Below, one piece after another: positions 1-12,433 of a stretch of DNA of 64,000 bases. Source of the stretch: Nectonema munidae (Eukaryota; Nematomorpha; Nectonematoida; Nectonematidae); the NCBI GenBank assembly GCA_030549495.1, contig JAUIRK010000884.1:1-64000 (forward strand), read 5' to 3'. The notes under the pieces were generated by a model that was given only the letters and a program-made list of their open reading frames with translations, was not told the DNA's origin and did not search any database. A program made the translations under genes and the position numbers. Positions within the stretch are counted from its first letter, which is position 1, and each line of letters begins with the position of its first letter.

Positions 1-985
1 ACATTTAATCGACATTTTTCACTTGAAAAATAAATTAAAATTTATTAGAAAAATATTATACTGACCTATACTACTGACCCATAAAAAGTAAAAAATATAT
101 ATTAATTTTCGACAGTTTTATCTATGACATTTTAAAATGTTAAAAACCATATTCTACCTTTGTGAATATAAAATTTTGAAGAAATAATATTAAACTCATC
201 ACGTTAATTATTGGTATTTTTTGAAACTAGATAAAAGTTGACTGACCTCACATAAAAGCGGATTTTGGAAAAATTTAAAATATATTTATTTGTAAAACCT
301 AGCCTATTTTACCCACAAAGAGTATAACTTCAAAACTTGTACATTCGATCAACATTTTTCACTTCAAAAATAATTAAAATTTATTAGAAAAACATTATAC
401 TGACCTATACTACTGACCCATAAAAAGTAAAAAATATATATTAATTTTCGACAGTTTTCTTCAACTATGAAATTTTAAAATGTAAAAAATCATATTTTAC
501 CTTTGTGAATATAAAATATTGAAAAAATATTATATAAATTAAGAACGTTAATTATTATTGGTATTTTTTGAAACTAGATAAAACTTGACTGACCTCACAT
601 AAAAGCAGATTTTGGAAAAATGAAAATATATTTATTTGTATAACCTAGCCTATGTTAACCACAAAGAGTATACCTTTCCAATGATACCATTTTCATTTAT
701 TTTTTTTTTTAAAAAAGACAGATTATGCTTCAACAAAAAGGTGGTCCGTAATTTTTTCAAAAATTTAGACAAAATTTTTTGAAGTAATGTCCATTTATTA
801 AAATTTTTTAAAACTTTTGCAAAAATAAATTATTCTAGAATATGTAGCAAACGATAAGCTTTCTAATGATATATATATCATGAAAAAGAAATATTGAAAA
901 ACAGTTGAATTCTTTCTTCAAATCAAACAAGTAAAAATTTTCAAAAAGTAGTATTGGTAGTAGTATTATTATTATTATTATTATT
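1..985. repeat. Duplicated AT-rich block, copy A (two ~340-bp monomers plus tail)
   Basis: This block matches 28267-29275 almost base for base in the same orientation and probably begins before the window. It contains two diverged tandem monomers of about 340 bp. Each carries the phrases 'tattagaaaaa.attatactgacc', 'ttttcgacagtttt' and 'gacctcacataaaagc' (near 246 and 592). The block ends in a (TAT/ATT)n microsatellite at about 960-990. Nothing looks coding. Partial monomers also occur near 26226 and 27270, so this is a dispersed local satellite family. Confidence 0.9.
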
Positions 986-1004
986 ATTACTAGACGGTCC
1001 CTGT

Positions 1005-2768
1005 GTTTGGTCTCTCGCTTCGCTCGAGACCTGTTTGGATTATAGGCATCTCAAAAAGATTGCACGCGTGATTCTTGGACGTGTGACAGATCATTGGTAC
1101 CGCGTGTGATTCTAGGACGTGTGAAAGATCATTGGTACCGCGTGATTCTACGTCCAGTTAAAGATCATTGGTACAGCGTGATTCTAGGACGTGTGAAAGA
1201 TCATTGGTACCGTGTGATTCTAGGACGTGTGAAAGATCATTGATACCGCGTGATCCTAGGTCCTGTGAAAGATCATTGGTACTGTGATTCATAGGTCCAG
1301 TTAAAGATCATTGCTACCGCGTGATTCTAGGTCCAGTTAAAGATCATTGGTACTGTGATTCATAGGTCCAGTTAAAGATCATTGGTACCGCGTGATTCTA
1401 GGTCCAGTTAAAGATCATTGGTACCGCATGATCCTAGATCCTGTGAAAGATCATTGGTACTGTGATTCATAGGTCCAGTTAAAGATCATTGGTACCACGT
1501 GATTCTAGGTCCAGTTAAAGATCATTGGTACCGCGTGATTCTAGGTCCAGTTAAAGATCATTGGTACCGCGTGATCTTATAGGTCCAGTTAAAGATCATT
1601 GGTACCGCGTGATTCTAGGTCCAGTTAAAGATCATTGGTATCGCGTGATTCTAGGTCCAGTTAAAGATCATTGGTACCGCGTGATCCTAGGTCCTGTGAA
1701 AGATCATTGGTACCGCGTGATTCTAGGTCCAGTTATCGCGTGATCCTAAGTCCTGTGAAGGATCATTAGTACCGTGTGATTCTAGGTCCAGTTAAAGATC
1801 ATTGGTACCGTGTGATCCTAGGTCCTGTGAAAAATCATTGATACCGCGTGATTCTAGGTCCAGTTACCGCGTGATCCTAGGTCCTGTGAAAGATCATTGG
1901 TACCGCGTGATTCTAGGTAATAGAGTTTAAAAAAATAAAATTTATAAACTAAATAATAATTAAGATTATAGAAATCTATTATTGAAAAATAAAATTTATA
2001 AACTAATCTATTATTGAAAAATAAAATTTATAAACTAAATAATTTAGATTTTAAGGAAATTAACACGTGATCCTAGGTCCTGTGAAAGATCATTGTTGGT
2101 ACCGTGTGATTCTATGTTCAATTAAAGATCATTGGTGCCGCGTGATCCTACGTCCTGTTAAAGATCATTGGTACCGCGTGATTCTAGGCTTCGCTCGAGA
2201 CCTGTTTGGATTCTAGCATCTCAAAAAGATAGCACGCCACATTATACCACGTATGACACATCATTGCTACTGGGATTCTAGGACGTGTGACAGATCATTG
2301 GTACCGCGTGATTCTAGGACGTGTGACAGATCATTGGTACTGTGATTCTAGAACGTGTGACAGATCATTGGTGCCGCGTGATCCTAGGTCCTGTGAAAGA
2401 TCATTGGTACTGTGATTCATAGGTCCAGTTAAAGATCATTGATACCGCGTGATTCTAGGTCCAGTAAAAGGTCATTGGTACCGCGTCGCCCATGTTAAAG
2501 ATCATTGGTACCGCGTGATTCTAGGTCCAGTTAAAGATCATTGGTACCGCGTGATTCTAGGTCCAGTTAAAGATCATTGGTACCGCGTGATCCTATAGGT
2601 CCAGTTAAAGATCATTGGTATCGCGTGATTCTAGGTCCAGTTAAAGATCATTGGTACCGTGTGATTCTAGGTACCGCGTGATCCTAGGTCCTGTGAAAGA
2701 TCATTGGTACCGCGTGATTCTAGGACGTGTGAAAGATCATTGGTACTGTGATTCATAGGTCCAGTTGT
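1005..2768. repeat. 36-bp minisatellite array
   Basis: Dozens of tandem copies of a 36-bp unit are visible, with core AGATCATTGGTACCGCGTGA followed by TTCTAGGTCCAGTTAA. Variants read GGACGTGTGAAA or GGTCCTGTGAAA in the second half. A shorter 'GGTACTGTGATTCATAGG' form recurs. The array is interrupted by an AT-rich spacer at about 1915-2068. A non-core header (CTTCGCTCGAGACCTGTTTGG) occurs at about 1018 and again at about 2189, so the array is two higher-order blocks each starting with the same header. The unit is a multiple of three, so open frames inside it are artefacts. Confidence 0.95.
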
Positions 2769-3470
2769 TTTATTAAAAATATAGATTTGAAATAGTAGTC
2801 ATATAAATTTATTATCTTTCTTGGGAAGAATGAATAAACCCATCATCAGCCATTAATTGAATTTGATGATATTGAGAATGTAAAATTTTTTTAATGCAAA
2901 TGAATTTTTTTGATTGGTTAAAATAAGTACATTATGCACGTATATACAAAATATACAAATATATATATGAATTTTTTTGAATAAAAAGATTTATGGTAAA
3001 ATAAAGTTAATATTCTTATTCAGAATGATAAGAGAATTCTAAAAATATATAAAACTTGATTTTTGGTTGAATATATGAGGAGAAGTGATAAAAGTCATAT
3101 TTTGAGACACCTGAAAAGGCCTGAAAAATCGAAAAATTGAAAAATACAAAAAAAATAAAATTTAAAAGCGTATTCTGATAGAGTTTAATACGGTGATTCC
3201 AAATATGTAATTTTTTTGAAATGAATCGAATGATTTTTTAAATTTTTTTGAGGTCAAAGTTGAATTTTTTGTCATTTTTTCAAGTTCAAAGGCTAAAAAA
3301 AGTATTTAAAAAATGTTTAATTTAAAATATTTTTACATTTTCTTATTTAGTATAAAATTTGCTTTAAAATGAAATAATAAAATAGAAAATTGGATAAGTT
3401 TAAAATTTTTCGAAAATTTTGTAAAGGTACCCCCTTACAATTTTTCAAAAAAATTAAAAAAATTATTTCT
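2769..3470. other. AT-rich stretch, nothing recognised
   Basis: Homopolymer-rich AT sequence. I see no coding motif, RNA gene or terminal repeat here. Confidence 0.6.
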
Positions 3471-3471
3471 A

Positions 3472-4435
3472 AATTTTTCCACCGTAGTATGTTTAAATAT
3501 CAATTATATATTATGAATGTGAAAAAAAAATTGAAAAAATAATTTTATTCTTCATTTTACACGCTAAAATATAGTAAAAAATGTCAAAAATGTGCATATT
3601 GTTCAAGGTGTTATAAAAAATTTTTTTGAATTTATTTGAAAACTAAAAATAATTTAAAATGTAGGTAAAAGGGTGCTCTTTAAGATAGGCATGGTTTAAA
3701 ATGATTTTTAAAAAATTTCTGGCATTTTTGTTGTATAGTTAAATTTTTAAAATTTAGACAAAAAAAATTTTTTTTTTTAAAATAAAAATAATTTTTTCCA
3801 AATTTTTTCACCATAGTGTGTTTAAATATCAGTTATATTTTATGAATGTGCAAAAAAAAATGAAAAAAAAATTTAAATCTTCATTTTACACGCTAAAATA
3901 TAGTGAAAAATGGCAAAATTGTGCATATTGTTCAAGGGGTTATAAAAAAAATTTTGAATATTTTTAAAAACTAAAAATAATTCATAAATGTAGGTAAAAG
4001 AATGTTTTTTAAGATAAACATGGTTTAAAATGATTTTAAAAAAATTTCTCACATAAAGTTTTGTTGCAAAGTTAAATTTTGGAAATTTAGAGAAAAAAAA
4101 ATTTTTTAAAAAATCAAAAAAAAATTTTCCAAATTTTTTCACCATAATGTGTTTAAATATCAGTTATATTTTATGAATATGGAAAAAAAAATTGAAAAAA
4201 AAATTGAAATCTTCATTTTACACGCTAAAATATAGTGAAAAATGGCAAAAATGTGCATGATGTTCAGGGGGTTTTTAAAAAAAATTTTGAATTTTTTGAA
4301 AACTAAAAATAATTGAAAAATGTAGGTAAAAGGATGCTCTTTAAGATGCGCGTGATTTAAAATGTTTTAAAAAAAAATTCTCGCATAACATTTTGTTTCA
4401 AGCAAAAAATGTGGTGATTTTAAGCATAATTTTTT
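3472..4435. repeat. 332-bp satellite, three tandem copies
   Basis: The phrase 'gtgtttaaatatcagttata' and its neighbours recur at about 3490, 3820 and 4150, giving a period close to 332 bp. Each copy also carries 'cattttacacgctaaaata' and 'tgtgcat.ttgttcaagg'. The copies differ by scattered substitutions and A/T-run length. The reading frames inside are runs of Phe/Lys codons and are not genes. Confidence 0.85.
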
Positions 4436-4937
4436 GGACAAAATTGTGGAAAATGAAAAAAATATATGAAAAATAGAGATTTTTCAAAAATTTCAATTAT
4501 TAAAATAAAATATAACTCAATCTGCATCCTTTCACAAAAATAATAAAAAAAAAATTTTTTTACTTGCATGAGTAAAATTTGATTAAAAATGTGAAAAATT
4601 GTGATTTTTGAGACGCGCACACGAAAAAATGAAAATAAAAAAGAGAAATTTTTTGGGCAATTATTATTCATAATAATGTTTAGTTTAATGTGATTGGTGT
4701 GAATTTAAAAAAAAATTATCCTAAGCCCAAAATGCCCAAAAAAGCCAAAATTTGCATCTCTGCCTCGGGCGATTGCAGAGAATTTGGTGTGATGATACAA
4801 TCACGCACACACGCAGAATCCAAAATGAGGTGGATACGTGAAAAAAAAAAGGGAAAAAGCCGCCTTCATCGCAAAACTTTTGCGCTTCAAAGTGTAAAAG
4901 TGTGGTAAAAGTTACGCAAAAAAGTGAAATATACCTA

Positions 4938-4973
<36 letters not shown>

Positions 4974-5010
4974 TCGCTATACCTGCGTTAATATTATTAT
5001 ATAATAGATT
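4436..5010. repeat. AT-rich spacer with (AT)n microsatellite
   Basis: A pure (AT)n run lies at about 4939-4970. The rest is low-complexity sequence with no gene that I can support. This is the end of the roughly 4-kb segment that is present in copy A of the duplicated block and absent from copy B. Confidence 0.7.
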
Positions 5011-5265
5011 ATATATTACATAAACATTTCAACCAATCATATAGTTTTTATGAAATAAAACGGCCATTTCAAAGTTAAATTTTTTGAACTTTTAGGTAGA
5101 ATTTTTGAAATGTGGCTTTCAATATGTATGTAAAATATTTTTTGAAAATTTTTATTTTAAGTATATTTTTTAAGCATTTTACGATTTACACATTTAAATA
5201 CATAATAAGGCTGGCAAGTTTGGCGAGTTGTCTCCCCGGAGGTCTTGCCAGACCTCTGATATATA
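5011..5265. repeat. Right part of duplicated block, copy A
   Basis: This matches 29271-29526 nearly exactly. It ends in a perfect short hairpin, stem GAGGTCT, loop TGCC, stem AGACCTC, followed by TGATATAT, after which the two copies diverge. A fixed boundary next to a hairpin suggests a true element end, possibly Helitron-like, since CTGA fits the CTRR 3' consensus. The CTGA sits unusually close to the stem, so this is tentative. Confidence 0.7.
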
Positions 5266-6180
5266 AAAATATATATTCTTGAAAAAAATTAAATCGACGT
5301 GGATTAAATTGGAAGCACTTCTGCCAATAATCTTGTGTACGTAGGGCCGTTCCAAATACCTCACCCTATTAGTGACCATAGGGGACATTTTATCCCCCTT
5401 TCCACTCCCCCATAGCTTAAACTTCTATTGTATAAAATTGGCGGAATTGCCTTCAAACTTCGCGATCCTAAAATCACTAAGTAGATTTTTTGATAACATT
5501 TTCGTGTTTGTTGAATGACCCTCTTATTTAAAAAACTATCAATCAAAACAAATGTACATTTTTTAGCAAAACTTTGATACTATAATGTCCATAACTTATA
5601 TATTTTACAACTCCGTGAATCAAATTTCAGTTTTATTTTTCAAAATGTATCCTAAAAAACATTTATCCAACTTTCTGGACTTATTTTTCGCAATTAGAGT
5701 CTTAAAGTGTCAATCTTTCCCAGAAGATTATTTAATTTTCAATAAAGTATATTATTTATGCTAAAATATTAGATCAACCATGCTGATTTTGATTGGGGAT
5801 GAAATTCTACCTAAAAATACCTTCAAATTTTCAACTTAATTTAGAACCATTTCTATGCCCTGTTTTGTCCATAACAGTGCAAAAAAGGTGAACGTGTCAA
5901 TCGAATTTTTTTTTGTTCACAATTTGTTTTTTTACAATCGTTATTTATTCACTAAAAAAGTCATCTGAAAATTTTCAAGCAATAAGGGTTACAATAACTG
6001 TCAGGTATCGTTACGTGAATATATATATCCATTTCTCACCAGAACTTTTTATAAATATGAATCAAATTTGACGATTTTTTCTTTCACTATGAAAGAGAGT
6101 CTTTCAGATGATAAAGATGGGAAAAATTATGTAATTAAAAAAGGAGGATTATGGATGATTTCATGAAGAACAAAAATATT
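5266..6180. other. Non-coding stretch, nothing recognised
   Basis: Short open frames on the - strand (about 5194-5546) show no recognisable motif and have no supporting structure. I see no RNA gene or terminal repeat. Confidence 0.5.
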
Positions 6181-6819
6181 GGCTAGCAAATATTATATCT
6201 GTTCATATACTTGGTAATTCAACACATTATGTTGATAAAAAACCCAAGATCAACAAAGATATTCTCTTCAATAGAAAAGATATAATTTCAACAAAGTCAT
6301 CATTAACGCAAGTAAACAACACATTCCAACTAGCTCAATATGACACTACAACCCAACATTCAACCAAGAAATAAAAGATAAGATAACGTATAGAAATCAT
6401 CTTCGTAAACAAGTTCCCACATCAGACACTCTTGAGAACATTAAGAATCTCAATATTGAAATTAACAACAAAACAAATGGAAACAAACGTTGAAAAATCT
6501 AACTTTTAAAACCAACACCTCAAAGATCTCTATAACTCCATTTCCTTAGACTCTTTAACTGATCTTACAATCGAATTTTTAATGTTACACCTTAACGACA
6601 TTGATCTTCACCCATTCACAAAAGATTCCTTACCTTTTCTGAAAGAGATTTTAAATTTCACATTACAAATAAAATTTAATCCGCAGACATCTCACACATT
6701 CTACTCGATTGCCCACCACTACAACTCCACAGAAGATATCACCACATACTCTCACGGCAAGACCTCTGGACGGATCCCGTTAATGTTGCGAAATTTCTGC
6801 ACAGTGCAGGGTTGATCTA
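6180..6819 (+). mobile_element. Degenerate LINE remnant (Jockey/I-like, ORF2 fragments)
   Basis: Two pieces of a non-LTR retrotransposon ORF2 lie together. Around 6350-6470 the + strand reads NQEIKDKITYRNHLRKQ, typical of the linker between the endonuclease and reverse transcriptase of Jockey-type LINEs. At about 6685-6819 it reads ADISHILLDCPPLQLHRRYH and then DLWTDPVNVAKFLHSAGLI before a stop. That is the C-terminal Cys/His region that follows the reverse transcriptase in such elements. The whole RT core is missing between them, so this is an internally deleted copy. Family assignment is by motif only. Confidence 0.65.
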
Positions 6820-8458
6820 GCTCTCTTTCCCATTTCTCCCATACTCTGGAGACTGCTTAGATGACACAAAGACTGCAGTGGAGCCCTCTACGAAAGACCA
6901 CTATGGCTAGACAACAACAACAGCATAGAGGAGAGTTTATTAGAAAAATAAAGGACAAGTGCAGAGGTAGACCAAAAATTAGTTGGGAGGAAGTAGTGAA
7001 AGGGAACATGTAAAAAAGGACCTAAGGTAGGAGAAATAGAAATGAAGAGAAACAAAATTAAGTAGTTTATTCTTTCCATAATTGTAATATCCGGCTGTTG
7101 AGACAAAAGCCATAAAACTCATAAAGATTAAAACAGTTATAAAATATGATTATATTTGTTATTAATGTATTTGAGATAAAGCCTAAGAATAAACATAAAG
7201 AAATAAGGACATAATCAGAATTTTAAAACAGCTTAATCAGACGTAAAATAGGTAGGGGTGTGGATGTTCAGATCAGAAGCAAGGATTGTAAAAAGAGGAG
7301 TTCTAGCAAATCTAATACATAACACCCTTTTCATCTCTCCACTTTTCCTAAAAGACGGTAAAGAAATTAATATAAGAATGAAAACCTTTCTCTTCAGCTT
7401 TGCCTGCCTCAAGCTTTGGAAGTATGGGGGAACAGTTTCTTCCTTTTCATAATACGCAGGCGTTTTACTAGATCTCAACAACTAAAAAAACGATGAGGAA
7501 AATGACTTGAAATGTAAATTTTACACACACGCGCGCGCGTCATGTATACGAAGCATATGATTACTCTCTTCACATCTGTCACATTGATCTCTTTTGATAC
7601 TTCTTTTCGGCTAGCGCAATCTTCCTTGCATTTATTCTTCGAAGCATCATTCCTAAAATGTATTTAGATGCCAAATGTGAGTAAAGCAAAGCACAAAGTC
7701 CACTAAAACAATTTCATTTTTTGACGCTCAAAACAAAATTCCTATAACTTTATACATGCAACATTTTTGCAGTAATAGAGGTGCGTGCGTGCATGTGTTC
7801 ACATTTCTCTAATTTATAACTTCCCATCCCATTAAAAACCAAACGGCCTAATCCTAACAAAAAGGCTCCCAAAAGGAAAACAATCTTAATGTCTAGTGTT
7901 AGATTCATTACTAATAGGTTTAGAATCGGGTTGCTAGAACACTATTTACCCGCATAAACCTTTAATTCTTCAGAGGAAGAAAACCAGAACAAGGGAATCT
8001 AGCTTCTTCCTAAATAAAAAGATATCATTATAAAAGCTATGCTAAAAAATACGAAAAGTATAAGGAATGCAATATCTTATATATTATTGATATATAATAT
8101 TTAGTATGTTTGAAAAGAAAAATATAGACAATTTATGGGCATGCTAGGTTAGGAACAAACTACGCCTGGAATTTACTCTATTCCAATATATACATGATAA
8201 GAGTATATATTTTACAATAGGAATACACAGTAATCGGTCCTAAAGCAGACTGGTACAGAGGCCAGAAAACCGACTAGGCCTAACCTAGCTAGTAACATGG
8301 AACTGTTTTTGGACTTATACCTGAAATCTATTTTATCTGATGAAATAACAAATAAATAAAGTAATAAAGTTGCACCTTTCTACCTAAGTTACAATCTTGA
8401 GGTAATTTTTAAAAAACATATAACTAGGGTAAATAACCAAGTTATATCTATTTTGAAG
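6820..8458. other. Non-coding stretch with small microsatellites
   Basis: There is an alternating purine-pyrimidine run (ACACACACGCGCGCGCG) at about 7522-7538 and a GTGCGTGCGTGC run near 7782. I recognise no gene or element; the open frames near 6888-7481 look like chance. Confidence 0.5.
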
Positions 8459-8870
8459 CAGGGGTGACCGCCCCAACCCCCCCCCCCCCAATAATTTTTT
8501 ATAAATAAGAGTTACTGCTTGTTTACAAAACATGTATGATGATCGCATTATAGGATGTAATGATCATTCCAATACATGATAATGTAAGATAAGAGAATAA
8601 AAGTGGAAATGCAGACTTTTACAAACGATGTGAGAGCTATATAATAATAATAATAATCCATTGTTTCACTATGCACACAATAAGTAAGCAATGTTTATCA
8701 CAGTGTCTCAAAGGGTCTTGTATTATTTTTGAGCAAACACATGTTTATGATCCACCAGGTTTTTTTCATCTTCTCTCACAGTGATTCTATTTCTCTTTCT
8801 GTCTCCTTCTCTGTTTTTCTCTTTCTCTGCTAAAACTCAATCACTTCATTAGGGTTTTGTCTCAAGCCAT
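8459..8870 (+). mobile_element. hAT-type element end, copy related to 12630-12990
   Basis: It begins CAGGGGTGACCGCCCC with a C-run and AATAATTTTTTATAAATAAG, then TTACTGCTTGTTTA and ACATGTATGATGATCGC. The same order of phrases, including the CTCTTTCT-rich stretch and 'tctctgctaaaac', is found at 12630-12990. Only the left end is preserved; I find no matching right end. It is directly followed by a reverse-oriented LINE fragment. Confidence 0.7.
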
Positions 8871-9680
8871 AATGCTGCAGTTTTCGTAAAAGTATATGAT
8901 GGGAAAGACAGTCAAATGCTTTTGAAAAAACAAGAAAGACTGAATTGTTGCCATATTAGATTCCGAGTTTTTCAATGTTTTCGACAAAGCATAAAAGTAA
9001 GGATTGAGTATCATGATGTTTTCGGAAGCCAAATTATCTCCTTTTTTGAAATTGGGGTGTATTAAGCTTAGTTTCAAATCATATGGAAATACAATGTGTT
9101 CACTAACGTAAGATACGGCAGTACCACGTGAATGACCGATTTCAAATGAGAGATAGCAAAAACACCTTTCGCCGAAAGAAGTGAAATCGAATTCGCTTTC
9201 TATTGAAGGCAAAAATTTCATAAAAGAATCGTCGCTAAAACACTCTACTGAACTATTAGCGAATTTGGAGTTGAAATAGTTAAACTATCATTGAAAAATT
9301 CATTACTAATTTTCAAAGTTATAGTACCATTTTTCAAGGGTAAAACATCTTTTTTCATAACATTCCAAGTACTTTTTGTATCCATATATTGGTTATGAAA
9401 AAAAATTCTTATGTTCCTTACATGTGGATCTCATTTTGTTTCTAAGGAGAACAAATTTAGTGTGTAATGTGTCAGAATAGCGTTTTTTGAATTTTTTTGT
9501 GTAATACATTTCTTTCCTTACTCAAACGTAAAACATTACTGCTTATCCAAGATTTATACAATACTTTGAAATACAAACTAGATTTTTTCTTCACAGTTAG
9601 ATATTCAGTACTAGATTTGACAAAATAAGAAAATATGCTGTTCATCATGCTAAAATATGCATCAGGCTTGCCAGACAAAG
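8862..9680 (-). mobile_element. LINE fragment (reverse transcriptase finger region), truncated
   Basis: Read on the - strand, the C-terminal piece carries DLKLSLIHPNFKKGDNLASE, the conserved block before the RPIS motif of non-LTR reverse transcriptases. Upstream of it (about 9472-9678) is SWISSNVLRLSKERNVLHKK, the typical pre-RT 'P-W-itp-e' region. The two pieces are in different frames and the catalytic FADD-type box is absent, so this is a dead 3'-deleted copy. Confidence 0.75.
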
Positions 9681-9689
9681 CCAGAAGAA

Positions 9690-10045
9690 CAGGATGTCCT
9701 ATTCTTCAATTTGGCAAGGTCTAGTGAAAATTCTGGGTATAGATGGCAAGCAAATCCTGATCAAACATGGAAGATCATACTTACCCTTGACATAAATTAA
9801 AAAGAAGCTTCGCAAACTGAAAACGATAAAGAGCAACTAGACGAAACAGGATCGATTGAAGAGGCGGAAAAAGAGTCTGATATAACATTACCAAAAAAAG
9901 GTAACAGAAAAACATAAAAACTTTTTAACGATATTGAAAGTCAAACAGCCAGAGTGACCGGAAGAGAAAGAGAAACTACTAAAAGAAATTGGCACTATTT
10001 GAATTTTAAAAATAAAGACGGGCTAGAAAAGTATATTAGTTAAGC
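9690..10045 (+). mobile_element. Fossil LTR-retrotransposon fragment (integrase C-terminal side)
   Basis: A short + strand stretch reads like the SH3-like C-terminal end of an LTR-element integrase (GKQILIKHGRSY) followed by an acidic linker and a KDG-type segment seen in copia-like polyproteins. It is a broken fossil fragment without recognisable LTRs and looks old. The family is uncertain. Confidence 0.3.
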
Positions 10046-11120
10046 TCAAGTGTTAATTAAACTCGTTCTCCCGTTAAAACACGGTAATAGATATGTTGCC
10101 CTTAATTAAAAATACCTTAATGCATGGTTTATTTCTTGCTTGACATTTGATTGTTTAGAGGTGGCAATCTCCATCTCATGTTTCGATTCACTGCCCTTCT
10201 TATCTATCACAAACAAAGGTTGCAAATCAAGACAATGATCTTGTATCGAGTTTGTATGGAACAAATTTTCTACATTAGAGTCAAAATTTGCCAACATTTC
10301 ATCATCTGAGCTTACATCGGAAAAAGCTTTGTATAATCCTAGAAGAAATAAATATAATTGAAAAAACTTTCTAAAAGCTAGCATATGACGTAAAAATAGA
10401 TATTGAAACAGGTATCAAAAATACCCACATAAATTTAATGTGGAAAACTAAAAACAGCGTTTTAATAAGTATACAAAACAAACTGTTACTATAACTAACT
10501 GTTAATATGATGAAGAGTCATCGAAATCTTCACTGATTCATTTTGAGAGTTATAAGAAGAAAAATTGACCTTGATAGGAGATTTAACTGGATTTGTTTGT
10601 CAAAAGTAAAGTAAGATATAATTTAACCATTTGTAGAGTCAGAGTTGCATGTTATCTCGATTGACATCCTACAATGTCTTGCTTTATCCAGGAAGAGAAG
10701 GAAAAGAACTCAATCACAAATTACTCGAAGAGGAGAAACACAATATTTGAAATCTGAAAAAATAAAAAAAAATTATTCTTAGGAGGTAGCAAAAATCTAA
10801 ATTTGATTGTATACATTTTATACATACAACACTAACTATATAAGTCATACTAGCTACTCTGATATTCTTAAGATTAATGATACCTATAACTTATCATTAT
10901 TCACTAGGGGTATAACTTTTTCTTACTTTCTAATCCTGTATCATTTTTCAATAAATAATATTGTTTAAAGCTCAAAAATACCAATTTTACATTGAACAAT
11001 CCAAAAATCCTCGCGCGCAATGATTCAAAACTTAAAATTATATGATTTACTCAACAAAATAAAAAGTTTAAATATTGCCACAAAAATATCATTTATTTAT
11101 AGAAGTAAGATAAAAACAAT
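10046..11120. other. Non-coding stretch, nothing recognised
   Basis: The open frame at 10106-10384 (- strand) encodes an acidic peptide with no motif I recognise. The remainder is AT-rich with no element ends that I can support. Confidence 0.45.
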
Positions 11121-11129
11121 AAAAAAATA

Positions 11130-12190
11130 TTAAAAATGATTAGTAGCAAGAAACTTGTGCTTACATGTTTTTTGATCGGGAATTGTTGTCAATTTCTTGC
11201 ATTTTTTAACACTTCTTTCTGTTATGATGTTTGTTCTTGGTATGTTTATTTTGGAACTTTCAGAACTAAAAAATTTATCGAATGTTGATATGGCGTTAGG
11301 CCAGTTTTGCGCAAGAATCACATTTCGCAGGCTTTGATATGTCGTTTCCTCATACATTTGGTTATGAAACCAAAACTGAGCCCAGTCTTTGGATATAAAA
11401 TTACAAATTTTTTCCAGTTGATTTCTTAGGTTGGGAATCAAAAAAAAAGGCAATCAAGGCATAAGAAGCTCTGAAATTCCACCTAGCACTGTGGAGAGGT
11501 GGCAGATTTCTCCATTATATTTTAGGTCATTTGTTTGTTTCCTTGTAAAACCTAAAGGCCTGACAAAGATCAAACAAAAACCTAAAATCACCCCTCCAAC
11601 CATGGTTCTCGCACAAGAAACAATCAATATCGAACTTATGATTAGCTTTCAAAAGTTCATAATTGTTAACGACTTCATTTACAAAATCATAGGGCAATTG
11701 AGGGCTTCTGGTTGACCCACTTAAATTAAAATCCTTAATGTGTCTCAAAACAAGATCTAGTATGTGGTGTTGACAAGATACAAACTGTGGTTTTTGAAAA
11801 GCTTTCTCAATCATGGCCTTTTGAAACTTCACTACAACTCCATTTTCTGAGCTGATGTGCTTTCGATGAATTTGCGCTTTGAAGAATGAATCGTTTTGAT
11901 GTCAGCTTCTTTTATGGTTCCATATCCTTTGAGTATCGTAGTTTTTTATCTTCTGAAGAAAGCGATGTACCATCAGTTTTAGTCACGTCTAAAAGATGCT
12001 TCATCTCCTCTTCTACTTTGTCTGACTTTCTCTTTCTATACTTTTCATAAAGATTAACAACATTTGCTGGGGTGAAACGGTTGGGAAATTCAAGACTTTC
12101 CATAAATTACTCAATTCTTTTGACAGCATCTTTATTGTGGTATCTTTACTTTTTTCCGTTGCAAAGAATTCAAGATAACGACCGGATGCA
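11130..12190 (-). pseudogene. Broken transposase-like gene, unassigned family (copy 1)
   Basis: In - strand order the pieces read LSKELSNLWKVLNFP, then LYEKYRKRKSDKVEEEMKHL (about 12000-12050), then KPQFVSCQHHILDLVLRHI and RSPQLPYDFVNEVVNNYELL (about 11690-11790), then WAQFWFHNQMYEETTYQSLR and NIPRTNIITERSVKKCKKL (about 11190-11390). The same blocks, in the same order, occur at 30037-31600 on the + strand. The QHH(I/V)LD block, a tryptophan-rich stretch and a terminal RTN..ER(S/A)VK block look like a DDE/RNase-H-type transposase, but I cannot place it in a named superfamily. The copy has several breaks. Confidence 0.6.
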
Positions 12191-12433
12191 AAAAAAGGTT
12201 GACGTCAACTGTGAATGACGCCTAAGGCTTAAGAATGATTGTCCGTTATAGCATATAAAGGTTGGCCAATATTTAATGCAAAAAAAGGATGAAAATGTTC
12301 TCATTTGAGATTGACATCCACCAATCCTGGACTTTCCGTCTAATTTTCCACCTTAAAAACATTCCTGCCATAATTTGCTATAACAATCAGCACTTACAGT
12401 CCATTTTCTAAAACAGAGACTGACAAGGGTGAT

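Noticed and set aside
1561-1743. Open frame encoding a repetitive VKDHWYRVILGP peptide
   Set aside because: It is the 36-bp minisatellite read through; the unit is a multiple of three and interruptions break it elsewhere.
3873-4145. Phe/Lys-rich open frame on the - strand
   Set aside because: It lies inside the 332-bp satellite; composition follows A/T runs and neighbouring units do not keep the frame.
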